The notes beneath the pieces are model-generated. The model was not told where the DNA came from. It did not search any database and saw nothing but the letters and a program-made list of their open reading frames with translations. 64,000 nucleotides of DNA from Herbidospora yilanensis (GTDB lineage: Bacteria > Actinomycetota > Actinomycetes > Streptosporangiales > Streptosporangiaceae): the NCBI RefSeq assembly GCF_001570565.1, contig NZ_BBXE01000031.1, forward strand, positions 1 through 64,000, read 5' to 3'. Both the position numbers and the translations under genes were made by a program. This document shows, in pieces, positions 1-12,574 of the stretch; the stretch's first letter is position 1; every line of letters begins with the position of its first letter.

Positions 1-520
1 CGCGTCTGCGGGCCCGGTAGGCGGCCACGTGCATGCGGTTGCCGCAGGTGCGCGAGTCGCAGTAGACCCGCGACCGGTTCCGCGACTCGTCGACGAAGAC
101 GTTGGCGCAGTCGGGGGCCGAGCAGGTGCGCAGGCGCTCCCACTCGCCCTCGACCAGCACGTGGGCCAGCGCCACGCCGCAGTCGGCCGCCAGGTGTTCG
201 GCCAGCGACGCCCCCGGCGCGAAGTAGTGGACGTGGAGGGCGAAGCCGTCGTGCCTGGTCAGACTGGGGGTGATGCGGGTGCGGCCCAGCAGGGTGTTCA
301 GGAGGGTGACCGCCGTGTCCTCGTCGGGGGCGGTGAAGACCTGGTGGAAGGCGGCGGAGAGGGCCTGGACCTCGGCCAGGTCGGTGACGTTGACGAACTC
401 GACGCCGCTCACCTGGCGGCGGAGCACCAGCGCCCCCAGTTCGTCGAGGTCGCCGGGCGGGGAGTTGACCAGATCGACCACAGTGGCCAGAGAGTGCACC
501 ATGTCGTGACTGAACGGCAT
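1..520 (-). CDS. CGNR zinc finger protein (partial, runs off the left edge)
   Basis: The ATG at 518-520 (minus) opens a frame with no stop before the window edge, so the C-terminus is missing. The N-terminal ~130 residues fit the ABATE-type region (putative stress-induced regulator). The visible end contains a Cys-rich segment with CSAPDC, then YCDSRTCGNR, which is the CGNR zinc finger that gives the family its name. This is a likely zinc-binding transcriptional regulator. It lies 30 bp downstream of zur on the same strand and could be read through from the znu-zur operon, but no direct link to zinc control can be shown. Confidence 0.85.
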   Translation of the reverse strand, partial: MPFSHDMVHSLATVVDLVNSPPGDLDELGALVLRRQVSGVEFVNVTDLAEVQALSAAFHQVFTAPDEDTAVTLLNTLLGRTRITPSLTRHDGFALHVHYFAPGASLAEHLAADCGVALAHVLVEGEWERLRTCSAPDCANVFVDESRNRSRVYCDSRTCGNRMHVAAYRARRR

Positions 521-550
521 CGCAGCTCCTGTGTCGCGTGTCCAGGAACT

Positions 551-928
551 CTAACCCTTCGCGCACGCTCCGCAGGTGCCGAACACCTCGACGGTGTGGG
601 TGATGGCGGTGAAACCGTGTTCGGCGCCGACCCGGTCGGCCCACACCTCCACGTCGGGGCCGTCGACCTCGACGGTGCGCCCGCAGCTCCGGCAGACCAG
701 GTGGTGGTGGTGGGCGGAGGTGGCGCAGGCGCGGTAGACGGCCTCGCCGTCGTCGGTGCGGAGGACGTCGACCCGGCCGTCGTCGTTGAGCGCCTGGAGC
801 GCGCGGTAGATGGTGGTCAGGCCGATCTTCGAGCCGTCGGCGCGCATCTCGGTGAAGATGTCCTGCGCGCTGCGGAACGCGGCGCTCTGCCGAAGGATCT
901 CGTGCACCGCGTCGCGGCTTCTGCTCAT
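551..928 (-). CDS. zur: Fur-family zinc uptake regulator (Zur)
   Basis: This 125-residue protein has the Fur layout: an N-terminal winged helix (about 1-75, with GLTTIYRALQAL as recognition region), an HHHH cluster at 73-76, then the structural Cys4 zinc site C79-x2-C82 and C119-x2-C122. Zinc-loaded Zur represses zinc importers. Its ATG overlaps the znuB stop (ATGA at 925-928), so it is translationally coupled to the zinc ABC operon. A good Zur box precedes znuA at 3482-3496, implying autoregulation through the operon promoter. The zinc (not iron) assignment rests on this context. Confidence 0.92.
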   Translation of the reverse strand: MSRSRDAVHEILRQSAAFRSAQDIFTEMRADGSKIGLTTIYRALQALNDDGRVDVLRTDDGEAVYRACATSAHHHHLVCRSCGRTVEVDGPDVEVWADRVGAEHGFTAITHTVEVFGTCGACAKG

Positions 929-1755
929 GCTGTCGACTCCCCTGTACGGCTCCGCCTCACGAATCTACCGATCCCGAGCGCGACCGCGAACCCGGCGAGG
1001 GCGAGCAGCACGATCGTCGCCCCCGAGGGGACGTCGAGGTAGAACGACGACGTCAGACCGCCCACGGTGGCGAGCACACCGAAGACCATCGACGACGCCA
1101 TGGTGGTCCGGAAGCTCCGGGTGAGCTGCTGTGAGGTGGCCACCGGCACAACCATAAGCGCGCTGACGAGCAGAAGCCCGACGGCCCGCATGGCGACGAC
1201 CACGGTCACCGAGGCGATCACCGCGATGAGCAGGCCGAGGAACCTGACCGGCAGGCCGCTGGCCCTGGCCACCTCCTCGTCCTGGCAGAGCACGAACAAC
1301 TCCCGGCCGAAGACCGCCAGCAACGCCAGCACGGCCACCGCGAGGCCCGCGATGACCCACAGGTCGGTCGAGTCGACGCTGGTGATCGCGCCGAACAGGT
1401 AGGAGTTCAGGGACGCGGTGCTCTCGCCCGGCGTCAGGTAGATGATCATCACGCCGCCGGCCAGGCCGCCGTAGAACAGCAGGGCCAGCGCGACGTCGCC
1501 GCTCGTCTTGCCCCGTGCCCGGACCATCTCGATCGCCACCGCGCCCAGCGCGGCCACCACCACGGCCGTCGCGACGGGGGCGGCGCCGGTCAGGAAGCCG
1601 AGCGCCACACCCGTCAGCGCCACGTGGCCGATGCCGTCGCCGAGCAGCGCCAGCCGCCGCTGCACGATGAACGTGCCGACGGCCGGGGCGGTCAGCCCGA
1701 CCATGACGGCGGCGACGAGGGCGTACCGCATGAAGTCGAGGTCGAAGATGGTCAT
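925..1755 (-). CDS. znuB: Zinc ABC transporter permease ZnuB
   Basis: This 276-residue, very hydrophobic protein of the ABC-3 metal permease family (ZnuB/MntB/TroC) has about eight membrane segments. It starts MTIFDLDFMRYALVAAVMVG and carries the family-typical stretch FIVQRRLALLGDGIGHVALT. It forms the membrane channel for zinc import with ZnuC and ZnuA. The start is the ATG at 1753-1755, overlapping the znuC stop. A much longer upstream extension of this frame is antisense-like noise over znuC and was rejected. The 3' end overlaps zur by ATGA. Confidence 0.93.
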   Translation of the reverse strand: MTIFDLDFMRYALVAAVMVGLTAPAVGTFIVQRRLALLGDGIGHVALTGVALGFLTGAAPVATAVVVAALGAVAIEMVRARGKTSGDVALALLFYGGLAGGVMIIYLTPGESTASLNSYLFGAITSVDSTDLWVIAGLAVAVLALLAVFGRELFVLCQDEEVARASGLPVRFLGLLIAVIASVTVVVAMRAVGLLLVSALMVVPVATSQQLTRSFRTTMASSMVFGVLATVGGLTSSFYLDVPSGATIVLLALAGFAVALGIGRFVRRSRTGESTA

Positions 1756-2534
1756 GCCTTCTCCTGCGCCAGGACCCAGCTCGGCACGGGGCTCTCCGCC
1801 GGGGCCGGCTCGTGGGGGTGGACGTGGTCGTGGCCCGGCAGCGCGTGGGTTCCGACGGCCGTCGGCGGGGCGCCGTCGTGGACCTTGCAGCCCTGGTTGA
1901 GCACGACCGCCCTGCTGATCAGGGGTTCGAGCGGGCCCAGCTCGTGGGCCACCAGAACCACCGTCCGGCCGCGTTCGACCAGGCCCGACAGGGTCTCGGC
2001 GAGCATCCGCTGGCTGCCGGCGTCGACGCCGGCCGTCGGCTCGTCGAGGACGAACACGTCGGGCTCGCCGGCCAGCGCGCGGGCGATCAGCACCCGCTGC
2101 TGCTGGCCGCCGGACAACGACGACACCGGGTCGCCCGCGCGGTCGGACAGGCCGACCTCCTCCAGCGCCGCGGCGACCGCCCGGCGGTCGGCGGAGCTGG
2201 TGAGACGGCCGCGCCGCTGCCGGGCGATCCGGCCCGAGGCGACCACCTCGCGGACCGTCGCCGGGACGCCGCCGCCGACCGACAGGCGCTGGGGCACGTA
2301 GCCGATCCGCCACCACTCCCGGAAGCGAGCGGGCGGGCGGCCGTAGAGAAGGGTGGTGCCGCCGGAGAGCGGCTGGACCCCGAGCAGGGAGCGGACCAGG
2401 GTCGACTTGCCGGAGCCGTTGGCGCCGAGCACGGCCACGACCTCGCCGTCGTCGACGGTCAGGTCGATGCCGCGCAGGATCTTCCGGCCGTCGATCGTCA
2501 CCTGACCGCCGGTCATGTCGAAAGCCGTGCTCAT
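1752..2534 (-). CDS. znuC: Zinc ABC transporter ATP-binding protein ZnuC
   Basis: This 260-residue ABC ATPase powers zinc uptake. It has Walker A GANGSGKST (about 37-45), the signature LSGGQQQR and Walker B VFVLDEPTAGVD. The ATG at 2534 was chosen because GGAAGG lies 6-7 nt upstream. A GTG at 2552 would add six residues and overlap the znuA stop but has no ribosome site. The tail is His-rich (GHDHVHPHEP), common in zinc or nickel ATPases and a possible metal-binding or buffering segment. It is the second gene of the znuA-C-B-zur operon. Confidence 0.93.
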   Translation of the reverse strand: MSTAFDMTGGQVTIDGRKILRGIDLTVDDGEVVAVLGANGSGKSTLVRSLLGVQPLSGGTTLLYGRPPARFREWWRIGYVPQRLSVGGGVPATVREVVASGRIARQRRGRLTSSADRRAVAAALEEVGLSDRAGDPVSSLSGGQQQRVLIARALAGEPDVFVLDEPTAGVDAGSQRMLAETLSGLVERGRTVVLVAHELGPLEPLISRAVVLNQGCKVHDGAPPTAVGTHALPGHDHVHPHEPAPAESPVPSWVLAQEKA

Positions 2535-2548
2535 GGGTCGCCTTCCGG

Positions 2549-3460
2549 TCACTGGCAGCCGAGTGCGGTGCGAAGCTCGGTGAGGTTGGCGGTCATGCCG
2601 GAGATGTAGTCACCACCCTGGGGAGGGCTCTCCAGCGGGTTGAGAACCGCCGTCTTGGCCCCGACCTCGCTCGCGAGGACCTCGGCGACCTTCGGGCTGA
2701 CGAGCTCCTCGGTGAAAATGGTAGTCACCTTCTTCTCCTTCGCGATCCGGGCGGCTTCGGCCAAACGGGCAGGAGACGGTTCGGCGTCGGGGTCGATGCC
2801 GCCGATGCCGACCTGTTCGAGCTTGTAGCGGTTCGCGAGGTAGCCGAAGGCGGTGTGGGCGGTGACGATCGTCCGGCTCGCGCAGGTCTCCAGGCCCTTG
2901 GCGAACTCGGCGTCGAGGGTGGTCAGCGCCGCCGCGGTCTGCTTCGCCCGTTCCTTGTACGCCGCCCCGTGGGCCGGATCGGCCTCCGCGAGGCGCCCGC
3001 CGAGCGCGGTCGCGAGCGTGGCCATGCGGGAGGGGTCGAGCCAAAGGTGGGGGTCGTAGGCGACCTCCTCCTCGTGGCCGTGCGCCTCCTCTTCCTCGGA
3101 GTGGACGGCCTCAAGGGTGGGCACCGCCGTCGCCGCGTCGAACCCGCGGTCACCCGCGTGCTGGGCCACCGCCTCGTCGACGGCGGGCTGCACGCCCTTG
3201 ACGTACACGACCAGAGAGGCCTTGGCCACCCCGGCCACCTGCTGCGGGGTGAGTTCGAGGTCGTGGGGTTCGACCCCGGGCTTGGTCAGGCCCTCGACGG
3301 TCACGTCGGGGCCGCCGACCTTCTCGGCGAGCCACTGGAGGGGGAAGAAGGCCGCGTCGACCACCGGTTTGCCTGTTTCGGCCGCCGTGGTGCCTCCACA
3401 GGCGGCGGTGAGGACAAGGGTGGAACCGGCGATGAAACGCACAACATTTCCGGGCATCAC
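2549..3460 (-). CDS. znuA: Zinc ABC transporter substrate-binding lipoprotein ZnuA
   Basis: This 303-residue cluster A-I metal-binding lipoprotein captures extracellular zinc. The signal peptide ends in lipobox LTAAC (Cys21). Ligand-type histidines are seen at GVEPHDLEL (H66) and YDPHLWLDP (H138), with a third in [14 protein letters not shown]. Between them is the Glu/His-rich loop (about 120-131) typical of ZnuA rather than manganese-binding relatives. The GTG at 3460 was chosen because it lies 7 nt after a -10-like CACACT preceded by a perfect TTGACA, i.e. a probable leaderless start; the next codon is ATG. It is the first gene of the operon. Confidence 0.93.
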   Translation of the reverse strand: MMPGNVVRFIAGSTLVLTAACGGTTAAETGKPVVDAAFFPLQWLAEKVGGPDVTVEGLTKPGVEPHDLELTPQQVAGVAKASLVVYVKGVQPAVDEAVAQHAGDRGFDAATAVPTLEAVHSEEEEAHGHEEEVAYDPHLWLDPSRMATLATALGGRLAEADPAHGAAYKERAKQTAAALTTLDAEFAKGLETCASRTIVTAHTAFGYLANRYKLEQVGIGGIDPDAEPSPARLAEAARIAKEKKVTTIFTEELVSPKVAEVLASEVGAKTAVLNPLESPPQGGDYISGMTANLTELRTALGCQ

Positions 3461-3481
3461 CTCACAGAGTGTGCCAGAAAA

Positions 3482-3497
3482 TGAAAATGATTGTCAA
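3482..3497 (-). promoter_or_regulatory. Zur box overlapping the -35 of the znuA promoter
   Basis: TGAAAATGATTGTCA at 3482-3496 is a 7-1-7 dyad close to the known actinobacterial Zur box (TGAAAATGATTTTCA). On the minus strand it overlaps TTGACA (3492-3497), which is followed by an 18-nt spacer, CACACT and 7 nt to the znuA GTG. Zur bound here would block polymerase, fitting zinc-dependent repression. Confidence 0.85.
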
Positions 3498-3503
3498 AAC
3501 GGT

Positions 3504-3866
3504 TCAGAAGCCTCCGAACCGTGTCACCGCCACTGCCAGCAGGAACACGAGGAGCGCCAGGCGCAGCACCCGCGCGCCGACCCGCAGCGACGGCCACGAC
3601 AGATAGGCGAGCCAGCCCGTGAAGGCGATCACCGGCAGCATGCACAACCCGCCGCGCCAGTCGGGCAGGGCGAAGCCGCCGATGAAGAAGGCCACCAGGG
3701 CGACCGGCAGCAGCCACTTCGGCATCTGGTAGAGGTAGACGAGCAGCGGCGCGCTGCGGGTCTCGACGGTCTTGCGCGGCCCGGTCGCGCCGGGCGTGAA
3801 GAACTGCTCGCCGGGCGGCAGCGGCCGGGGAGCCTTCTTGCGCTGAGGAGGACGTCTGTTGGCCAC
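3504..3866 (-). CDS. Small membrane protein, DUF6703-like
   Basis: This 120-residue protein has a basic, Pro-rich N-terminus ([19 protein letters not shown]) followed by about three hydrophobic helices (about 43-112) and a short tail. It resembles the small actinobacterial DUF6703 family, which has no assigned function. It lies upstream of the znu operon on the same strand, but the Zur-box promoter separates them, so it is probably a separate unit. It diverges from the following monooxygenase-like gene with 52 bp between starts. Confidence 0.7.
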   Translation of the reverse strand: MANRRPPQRKKAPRPLPPGEQFFTPGATGPRKTVETRSAPLLVYLYQMPKWLLPVALVAFFIGGFALPDWRGGLCMLPVIAFTGWLAYLSWPSLRVGARVLRLALLVFLLAVAVTRFGGF

Positions 3867-3918
3867 CCGTCGAGGTTACTCGCAGGTGGAAGACCCCGGC
3901 TGGTGGCATGCTGGGCTC

Positions 3919-4200
3919 ATGCTGGCCGTGATCCGCTATTCCGTGCCCGAAGCCAGGGCCGAGGAGTTCGAACTGCACGCCCGCGAGGTGATCGACCTCT
4001 TCTCGGCCCAGAGCGGTTTCCTGCGCGGCCAGGTCGGCCGTTCGGTCGACGAGCCCAACCTGTGGGCGCTGGTCAGCGAGTGGGAGGGCGCCGGTTTCTA
4101 CCGCCGCGCCCTGTCGGCGGCCCGCATGACCATGTATCCGCTGATGACCCTGATGATCAACGAACCCGGGGCGTTCGAGCAGGTCTATCCCAAGGGCTGA
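3919..4200 (+). CDS. Antibiotic biosynthesis monooxygenase-like (ABM-fold) protein
   Basis: This 93-residue single-domain protein has the dimeric alpha+beta barrel (ABM/EthD-like) pattern: [17 protein letters not shown], then [14 protein letters not shown] and [15 protein letters not shown]. Such proteins may degrade or oxidise small aromatics or haem, but many are uncharacterised and no substrate can be inferred. The ATG at 3919 was chosen because the domain begins there; upstream codons overlap the divergent membrane protein. It ends 65 bp before glyS. Confidence 0.7.
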   Translation: MLAVIRYSVPEARAEEFELHAREVIDLFSAQSGFLRGQVGRSVDEPNLWALVSEWEGAGFYRRALSAARMTMYPLMTLMINEPGAFEQVYPKG

Positions 4201-4265
4201 GGCCACTAAGCTTGCGCCATTCCCGTTTTCCCATCGCCGACACCCAGCCGGATGGAGCACTACTC

Positions 4266-5644
<1,379 letters not shown>

Positions 5645-5648
<4 letters not shown>

Positions 5649-7066
5649 GCCGCCGGACAGACGGTGCCCTTCGCGGGCACCGTCCCGTTGAGCAGGTAGG
5701 CGTCCACGATCCCGGTCACGCAGAGCGTCTGGCCGTAGGCCCCGTGGCCCTCGCCCTGGAACGTCAGCAACACCGCGTTGCCCAGTTCCGAGGTGAGGCG
5801 CGGGGCCCACACATACGGGGTGGCCGGGTCGTTGACCGCCCCGACGACCAGCACCGGCAGTTCGGTGCCCCGGGAGCTCACCCGCTTGTTGGAGTCCTCG
5901 CCCGGCGTCGGCCACACGCTGCAGATGCCGGCGCTGGCGGCGTCCGGGCCGAAGATCGGGGAGACCTTCGTCAGCTCCCTGGCCAGCGCCTCCGCCTGCG
6001 CGAAGGTCGGCCGTTCGGTGGTGTCGGCGCAGAGCACCGCGTTCAGCGACGACAACAGGGTGTTGTAGGTGCCGTCGGGCTGGCGGCCGGCGTACTGGTC
6101 GGCCAGCGCCTGCACGCCCGCGCCGTCGCCCTTGATCGCGGAGGTCAGCGCCTCGGTCAGCAGGGGCCAGCTCAGTTTGCTGTAGAGGGCCTCGCCGATG
6201 GCCGCCCGGACGGTGTCGTCGGTCACCTTCCGGCCGTTGACCACCAGCGGCTTCTTGTCGAGCTGGTCGAGCAGGCGCACCACCGCCGCGTCGCCGCCGA
6301 ACGGGCAGCCCATCTTCTGGCAGTCGGCCAGGTAGTTCTCGTAGGCCTTCTGGAAGCCCAGCACCTGCGTCCGCGACTGTTCGAGCAGGCCGACCGTCGG
6401 GTCGAGGGCCGCGTCGAGCACCATCCGGCCGGTCTTCCCCGGATAGAGCGTGGCATAGGTGGCGCCCAGGTGAGTGCCGTAGGAGAAGCCCAGATAGTTG
6501 AGCTTCGGGTCGCCGAGGGCCTGCCGGAGCATCTCCATGTCCTTGGCGGCGTTCACCGTGCCCACGTACGGGAGCACCCGACCGGCGTTCTTCTGGCAGC
6601 CCTGCGCGAACTCGACCGACAGGTCCCGCTCGGTGGTCTCGTCGAGCGACGGCTCGGCCTCCAGGAACTGCTCGAACTCCTTGGGCGGCAGGCACTGGAT
6701 GCCGCTGCTGCGGTCGACCCCGCGCGGGTCGAAGCTGACCAGGTCGTAGCTCCGGTTGAGTGAGGCGAACGCGGTGCCCGAGGCGAGCAGGGTGGTCACC
6801 CCCGAGCCGCCGGGGCCGCCGAAGTTGAGGACCAGCGATCCGATCCGCGGCCCGGTCGCCTTGCTGCGGACCAGGGCCAGATCGAGGGTGCCCTTGCCCG
6901 TGTCGGCGTAGTCGAGGGGCACCGTGAGCGTCGCGCACTCGAAGGGCGCCGTCGGCGCCTCGGGGCACGTCGCCCACCTCAGCCCGGACGGGTCGGCCGG
7001 GCCGCCGCCTCCGCCGACCCCGGTCATCGCCACCAGGGCGATCGCGACCAACTTCGCTCGGCTCAT
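5645..7066 (-). CDS. Secreted alpha/beta-hydrolase, tripeptidyl aminopeptidase-like
   Basis: This 473-residue protein has an N-terminal signal peptide ([19 protein letters not shown]) and the S33-type serine peptidase layout. Oxyanion-hole motif NFGGPGGSG lies near residue 80, the nucleophile elbow is GFSYGTHLG, and the C-terminal TAP-like part has [15 protein letters not shown] and GHGAYGQT (catalytic Asp and His). Such enzymes cleave short peptides from polypeptide N-termini outside the cell. The upstream region holds three ATTGGT-type palindromes, the nearest 55 bp from the start, so it may be co-controlled with ppdK. Confidence 0.87.
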
Positions 7067-7120
7067 TCGTCACCCTCCGAGTTGGGATCTTGTCGGAGGG
7101 TGTTTCCACGATAACAGGGC

Positions 7121-7136
7121 ATTGGTCTCTACCAAT
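7121..7136. promoter_or_regulatory. Operator-like palindrome 1 (ATTGGT-N4-ACCAAT)
   Basis: ATTGGTCTCTACCAAT is a perfect 6-4-6 inverted repeat. It resembles operators of GntR/HutC regulators of the DasR type (TGGTCTAGACCA core), differing in the centre. It lies 55 bp upstream of the peptidase start and 231 bp upstream of ppdK. Confidence 0.65.
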
Positions 7137-7167
7137 TGGCGGGGGTCGGAAGAATGCGCGCAGACGA

Positions 7168-7183
7168 ATTGGTTCAGACCAAT
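7168..7183. promoter_or_regulatory. Operator-like palindrome 2 (ATTGGT-N4-ACCAAT)
   Basis: ATTGGTTCAGACCAAT repeats the same perfect 6-bp arms as site 1, 47 bp away. Two independent copies of identical arms in one intergenic region strongly suggest one regulator. Confidence 0.65.
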
Positions 7184-7225
7184 CATGGTCTTGTGAAAAA
7201 ACGGCCGTTCTTTACGTTCGAGGGA

Positions 7226-7241
7226 ATTGGATTAGACCGGT
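7226..7241. promoter_or_regulatory. Operator-like palindrome 3, degenerate
   Basis: ATTGGATTAGACCGGT keeps ATTGG and the TAGACC half of a dre-like site but has mismatches in the arms. It lies 58 bp after site 2 and 126 bp before the ppdK start. It could be a weaker site of the same regulator. Confidence 0.4.
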
Positions 7242-7301
7242 TCTACCCGTCCCACCTGCGGGAACACTTATGTGTGACAGCCGTGAGGTTTCATGCTCTG
7301 C

Positions 7302-7343
7302 TTAATCGGTAGAGTCCCGCTCGCGGGGTGGTTCCGCGATTAA
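7302..7343 (+). promoter_or_regulatory. Nested stem-loop in the ppdK leader
   Basis: TTAATCG (7302-7308) pairs with CGATTAA (7337-7343). Inside it CCCGC (7316-7320) pairs with GCGGG (7323-7327). The structure ends 11 nt before the GGAGGAG ribosome site. No U-tract follows the outer stem, so it is not a simple terminator; it may be a leader RNA structure or part of the promoter region. Confidence 0.35.
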
Positions 7344-7366
7344 TTGGGCCCCTGGAGGAGACTGCC

Positions 7367-9964
<2,598 letters not shown>

Positions 9965-10069
9965 CAGACCCCGGCGACTCAGGCAATCAGATGTTTCCAG
10001 CGCGTTTGTCGTGAAGGCCGATATTTGCGGGTACCTTCTAGCTCCCTCGCCGCGACGAAAGGGGGAGCC

Positions 10070-11302
10070 GTGAGGCCATATGACCAGCACGACGAGGCAC
10101 GCTGGGTTCCCGAGCCGCCGGGGAATCCGGAACGCAGCCCGTTCGAACGCGACCGCGCCCGGGTGCTCCACAGCGACGCCCTGCGCAGGCTCGCCAGCAA
10201 GACGCAGGTGGTCGCGCCGGTCGACCAGATGATGCACAGCCCGCGCACCCGCCTGACCCACTCCCTGGAGTGCGCCCAGATCGGCCGCGAGATGGGCAAG
10301 GCCCTGAACCGCGACCCCGACCTGGTCGAGACCGCCTGCCTCGCCCACGACCTGGGCCACCCGCCGTTCGGCCACAACGGCGAGTTCGCGCTGAACCAGA
10401 TCGCCGAACGCGCGGGCGGCTTCGAGGGCAACGCCCAGAGCCTCCGGCTGCTGTCGCGGCTGGAGGCCAAGGTCATCACCGAGGACGGGATCAACGCCGG
10501 CCTCAACCTGACCAGGGCCACCCTCGACGCCGCGATCAAATACCCGTGGGACCGCTCGTGCGGGGAGAAATTCTGCGTCTACCCCGACGACATGGAGGTC
10601 TTCGCCTGGGCCCGCCAGGGCGCCCCGCCCGGCTCGGTGAGCTTCGAGGCCCAGATCATGGACTGGGCCGACGACGTCGCCTACTCCGTCCACGACCTCG
10701 AAGACGCCCTGCACAGCGGCTACGTCACCCCCGGCATGCTCCGCGACCCGGCCGAGCGCCTGGAGGTGTGCAAGCTCACCCAGGAGTGGTACCTGCCCGA
10801 CGCCGATCTGGGCGAGCTGGAGGAGACCTTCACCCGGTTGATCGGCGAGCCCCTGTGGCCCGGCCGCTTCGACGGCGGCTTCCCCGACCTGGCCGCGCTG
10901 AAGCAGCTCACCAGCACGCTCATCGGCCGCTTCTGCCGCCGCGCCCAGGACGCCACCCGGGAGGCCTACGTCCTCGACGAGGCCGGCCGCCACGACGCCG
11001 ACCTCGTCGTCCCGCACGTGACCCGGCTGGAGTGCGCCCTGCTCAAGGGCGTCACCGTCCGGTTCGTGATCGGGGAGGCCGACAACCAGACGGTCCGGGC
11101 CCGGCAGCGTGAACTCCTGGCCGAGCTGACCTCGCTCACCATGCTGGGCGCCCCCCACACGCTCCAGCCCGCCCTGCGCCCGGCCTTCGAGAACGCCAGG
11201 GACGACGCCGGACGGCTGCGGGCGGTCATCGACCAGATCGCGTCGCTGACCGACGCGTCCGCCACGGCGATGCACCGGATGTTGTCCGCCCGGAGCGCGT
11301 GA
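10070..11302 (+). CDS. dgt: Deoxyguanosinetriphosphate triphosphohydrolase-like protein
   Basis: This 410-residue HD-domain nucleotidase releases triphosphate from dNTPs, trimming nucleotide pools. It shows RTRLTHSLEC followed by CLAHDLGHPPFGHNGE, which supply the metal-binding His and Asp residues, and a later DWADDVAYSVHDLED metal site. The GTG at 10070 follows GGGGGAG directly and gives the usual N-terminus. The next gene begins 11 bp after its stop, and dnaG lies further downstream, so it sits in a replication-linked neighbourhood. Such dNTPases can also restrict phage, but nothing here points specifically to defence. Confidence 0.92.
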   Translation: MRPYDQHDEARWVPEPPGNPERSPFERDRARVLHSDALRRLASKTQVVAPVDQMMHSPRTRLTHSLECAQIGREMGKALNRDPDLVETACLAHDLGHPPFGHNGEFALNQIAERAGGFEGNAQSLRLLSRLEAKVITEDGINAGLNLTRATLDAAIKYPWDRSCGEKFCVYPDDMEVFAWARQGAPPGSVSFEAQIMDWADDVAYSVHDLEDALHSGYVTPGMLRDPAERLEVCKLTQEWYLPDADLGELEETFTRLIGEPLWPGRFDGGFPDLAALKQLTSTLIGRFCRRAQDATREAYVLDEAGRHDADLVVPHVTRLECALLKGVTVRFVIGEADNQTVRARQRELLAELTSLTMLGAPHTLQPALRPAFENARDDAGRLRAVIDQIASLTDASATAMHRMLSARSA

Positions 11303-11313
11303 AGGAGCACCCC

Positions 11314-12507
11314 ATGTTCGTCATCATCGGAGCCGGCCTGGCCGGGGCCAAAGCCGCCGCCACCCTCCGCGAGGAGGGCTACGAGGGCGGCGTCACGCTC
11401 ATCGGCGCCGAGCACGAACGCCCCTACGAACGCCCGCCGCTCTCGAAGGGCTACCTCCAGGGCGCCGCGGAACTCGAGAAGGTGTACGTCCACCCCGAGG
11501 GGTGGTACCGCGAGAACGACGTCGACCTGCGGCTCGGCACGGCGGCCACCGCGATCGACCGGTCGTCGCGCGAGGTGGCGCTGGGCACGGGCGAGCGGGT
11601 GGCGTACGAGAAGCTCCTGATCGCGACGGGCGCCACCCCGCGCCCGCTGCCCTTCGAGGGCGCCGACCTCGACGGCGTCCACTACCTGCGCACCGTGGCC
11701 GACAGCCAGGCCCTCCGGGCCGCCTTCGCCCACGGCGGCAACGTCGTCGTGATCGGCGGCGGCTGGATCGGCCTGGAGACCGCCGCGGCGGCCCGCAAGG
11801 CCGGCTGCGACGTCACCGTGATCGAACCCGGGCCGGCCCCCCTCCACCGGGCGCTGGGCGCCGAGATGGGCGAGGTCTTCGCCGGCGTCCACCGCCGCAA
11901 CGGCGTCGACCTGCGCCTCGGCGCGAAGGTCGCCCGGCTGACCGGCGACGGGCACGTGCGCGAGGTGGTCCTGGAGAGCGGCGAGGCCATCCCCGCCGAC
12001 GACGTCGTCGGCGGCATCGGCGCCGCCCCCAACGTCGAACTGGCCCGCGACGCCGGCCTGGAGATCGGCACGGGCATCCTCGTGGACGCCGCCCTGCGGT
12101 CGAGCGACCCCGACATCCACGCCGCGGGGGACGTGGCCGAGGCCTTCAACCCCCTGCTGAACCGCCGGATCAGGGTCGAACACTGGGCCAACGCCCTCAA
12201 CCAGGGCCCGGCCGCCGCCAGGGCGATGCTCGGCCGGGACGTCGTCTACGACCGCGTCCCCTACTTCTACACCGACCAGTTCGAGATCGGCATGGAGTTC
12301 TCCGGCGACCTCACCGGCGCCGACGACCTGGTCATCCGCGGCTCCGGCCTGGAGTTCATCGCCTTCTGGCTCCGCGAGGGCCGGGTCGTCGCGGGCATGA
12401 ACGTCAACGTGTGGGACGTGGTCGGCGACATCCAGAAACTGATCAGAAACGGCGAGACCGTCGACCCCAAGCGACTGGCCGACCCTGAGACGCCTTTGGC
12501 AGGATGA
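11314..12507 (+). CDS. FAD-dependent NAD(P)H:ferredoxin (rubredoxin) reductase-like oxidoreductase
   Basis: This 397-residue pyridine nucleotide-disulfide oxidoreductase family member has an N-terminal FAD Rossmann motif (VIIGAGLAGAKAA) and a second NAD(P)-binding Rossmann motif (VVVIGGGWIGLETAAAARKAG, about 145-165). The C-terminal FAD motif is DIHAAGDVAEAFNP. It fits enzymes passing electrons from NAD(P)H to ferredoxin for P450s or dioxygenases. No ferredoxin or P450 lies beside it. The ATG at 11314 has GAAGGAG 6 nt upstream, overlapping the end of dgt, so the two are likely cotranscribed. Confidence 0.88.
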   Translation: MFVIIGAGLAGAKAAATLREEGYEGGVTLIGAEHERPYERPPLSKGYLQGAAELEKVYVHPEGWYRENDVDLRLGTAATAIDRSSREVALGTGERVAYEKLLIATGATPRPLPFEGADLDGVHYLRTVADSQALRAAFAHGGNVVVIGGGWIGLETAAAARKAGCDVTVIEPGPAPLHRALGAEMGEVFAGVHRRNGVDLRLGAKVARLTGDGHVREVVLESGEAIPADDVVGGIGAAPNVELARDAGLEIGTGILVDAALRSSDPDIHAAGDVAEAFNPLLNRRIRVEHWANALNQGPAAARAMLGRDVVYDRVPYFYTDQFEIGMEFSGDLTGADDLVIRGSGLEFIAFWLREGRVVAGMNVNVWDVVGDIQKLIRNGETVDPKRLADPETPLAG

Positions 12508-12574
12508 CCTCACCTTCGGTCCAAACCGGCCGTTGGGTCATGTCACGTCAGATAACGTCACCAGGGTGGAGATC

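Noticed and set aside
2541-2552. Alternative GTG start at 2552 for znuC
   Set aside because: No ribosome site; ATG 2534 has GGAAGG 6-7 nt upstream and fits the family N-terminus.
10070-11302. dgt as a dedicated phage-defence dNTPase
   Set aside because: It lies in a housekeeping context (ppdK, dnaG) with no defence neighbour; conserved position suggests normal nucleotide-pool role.
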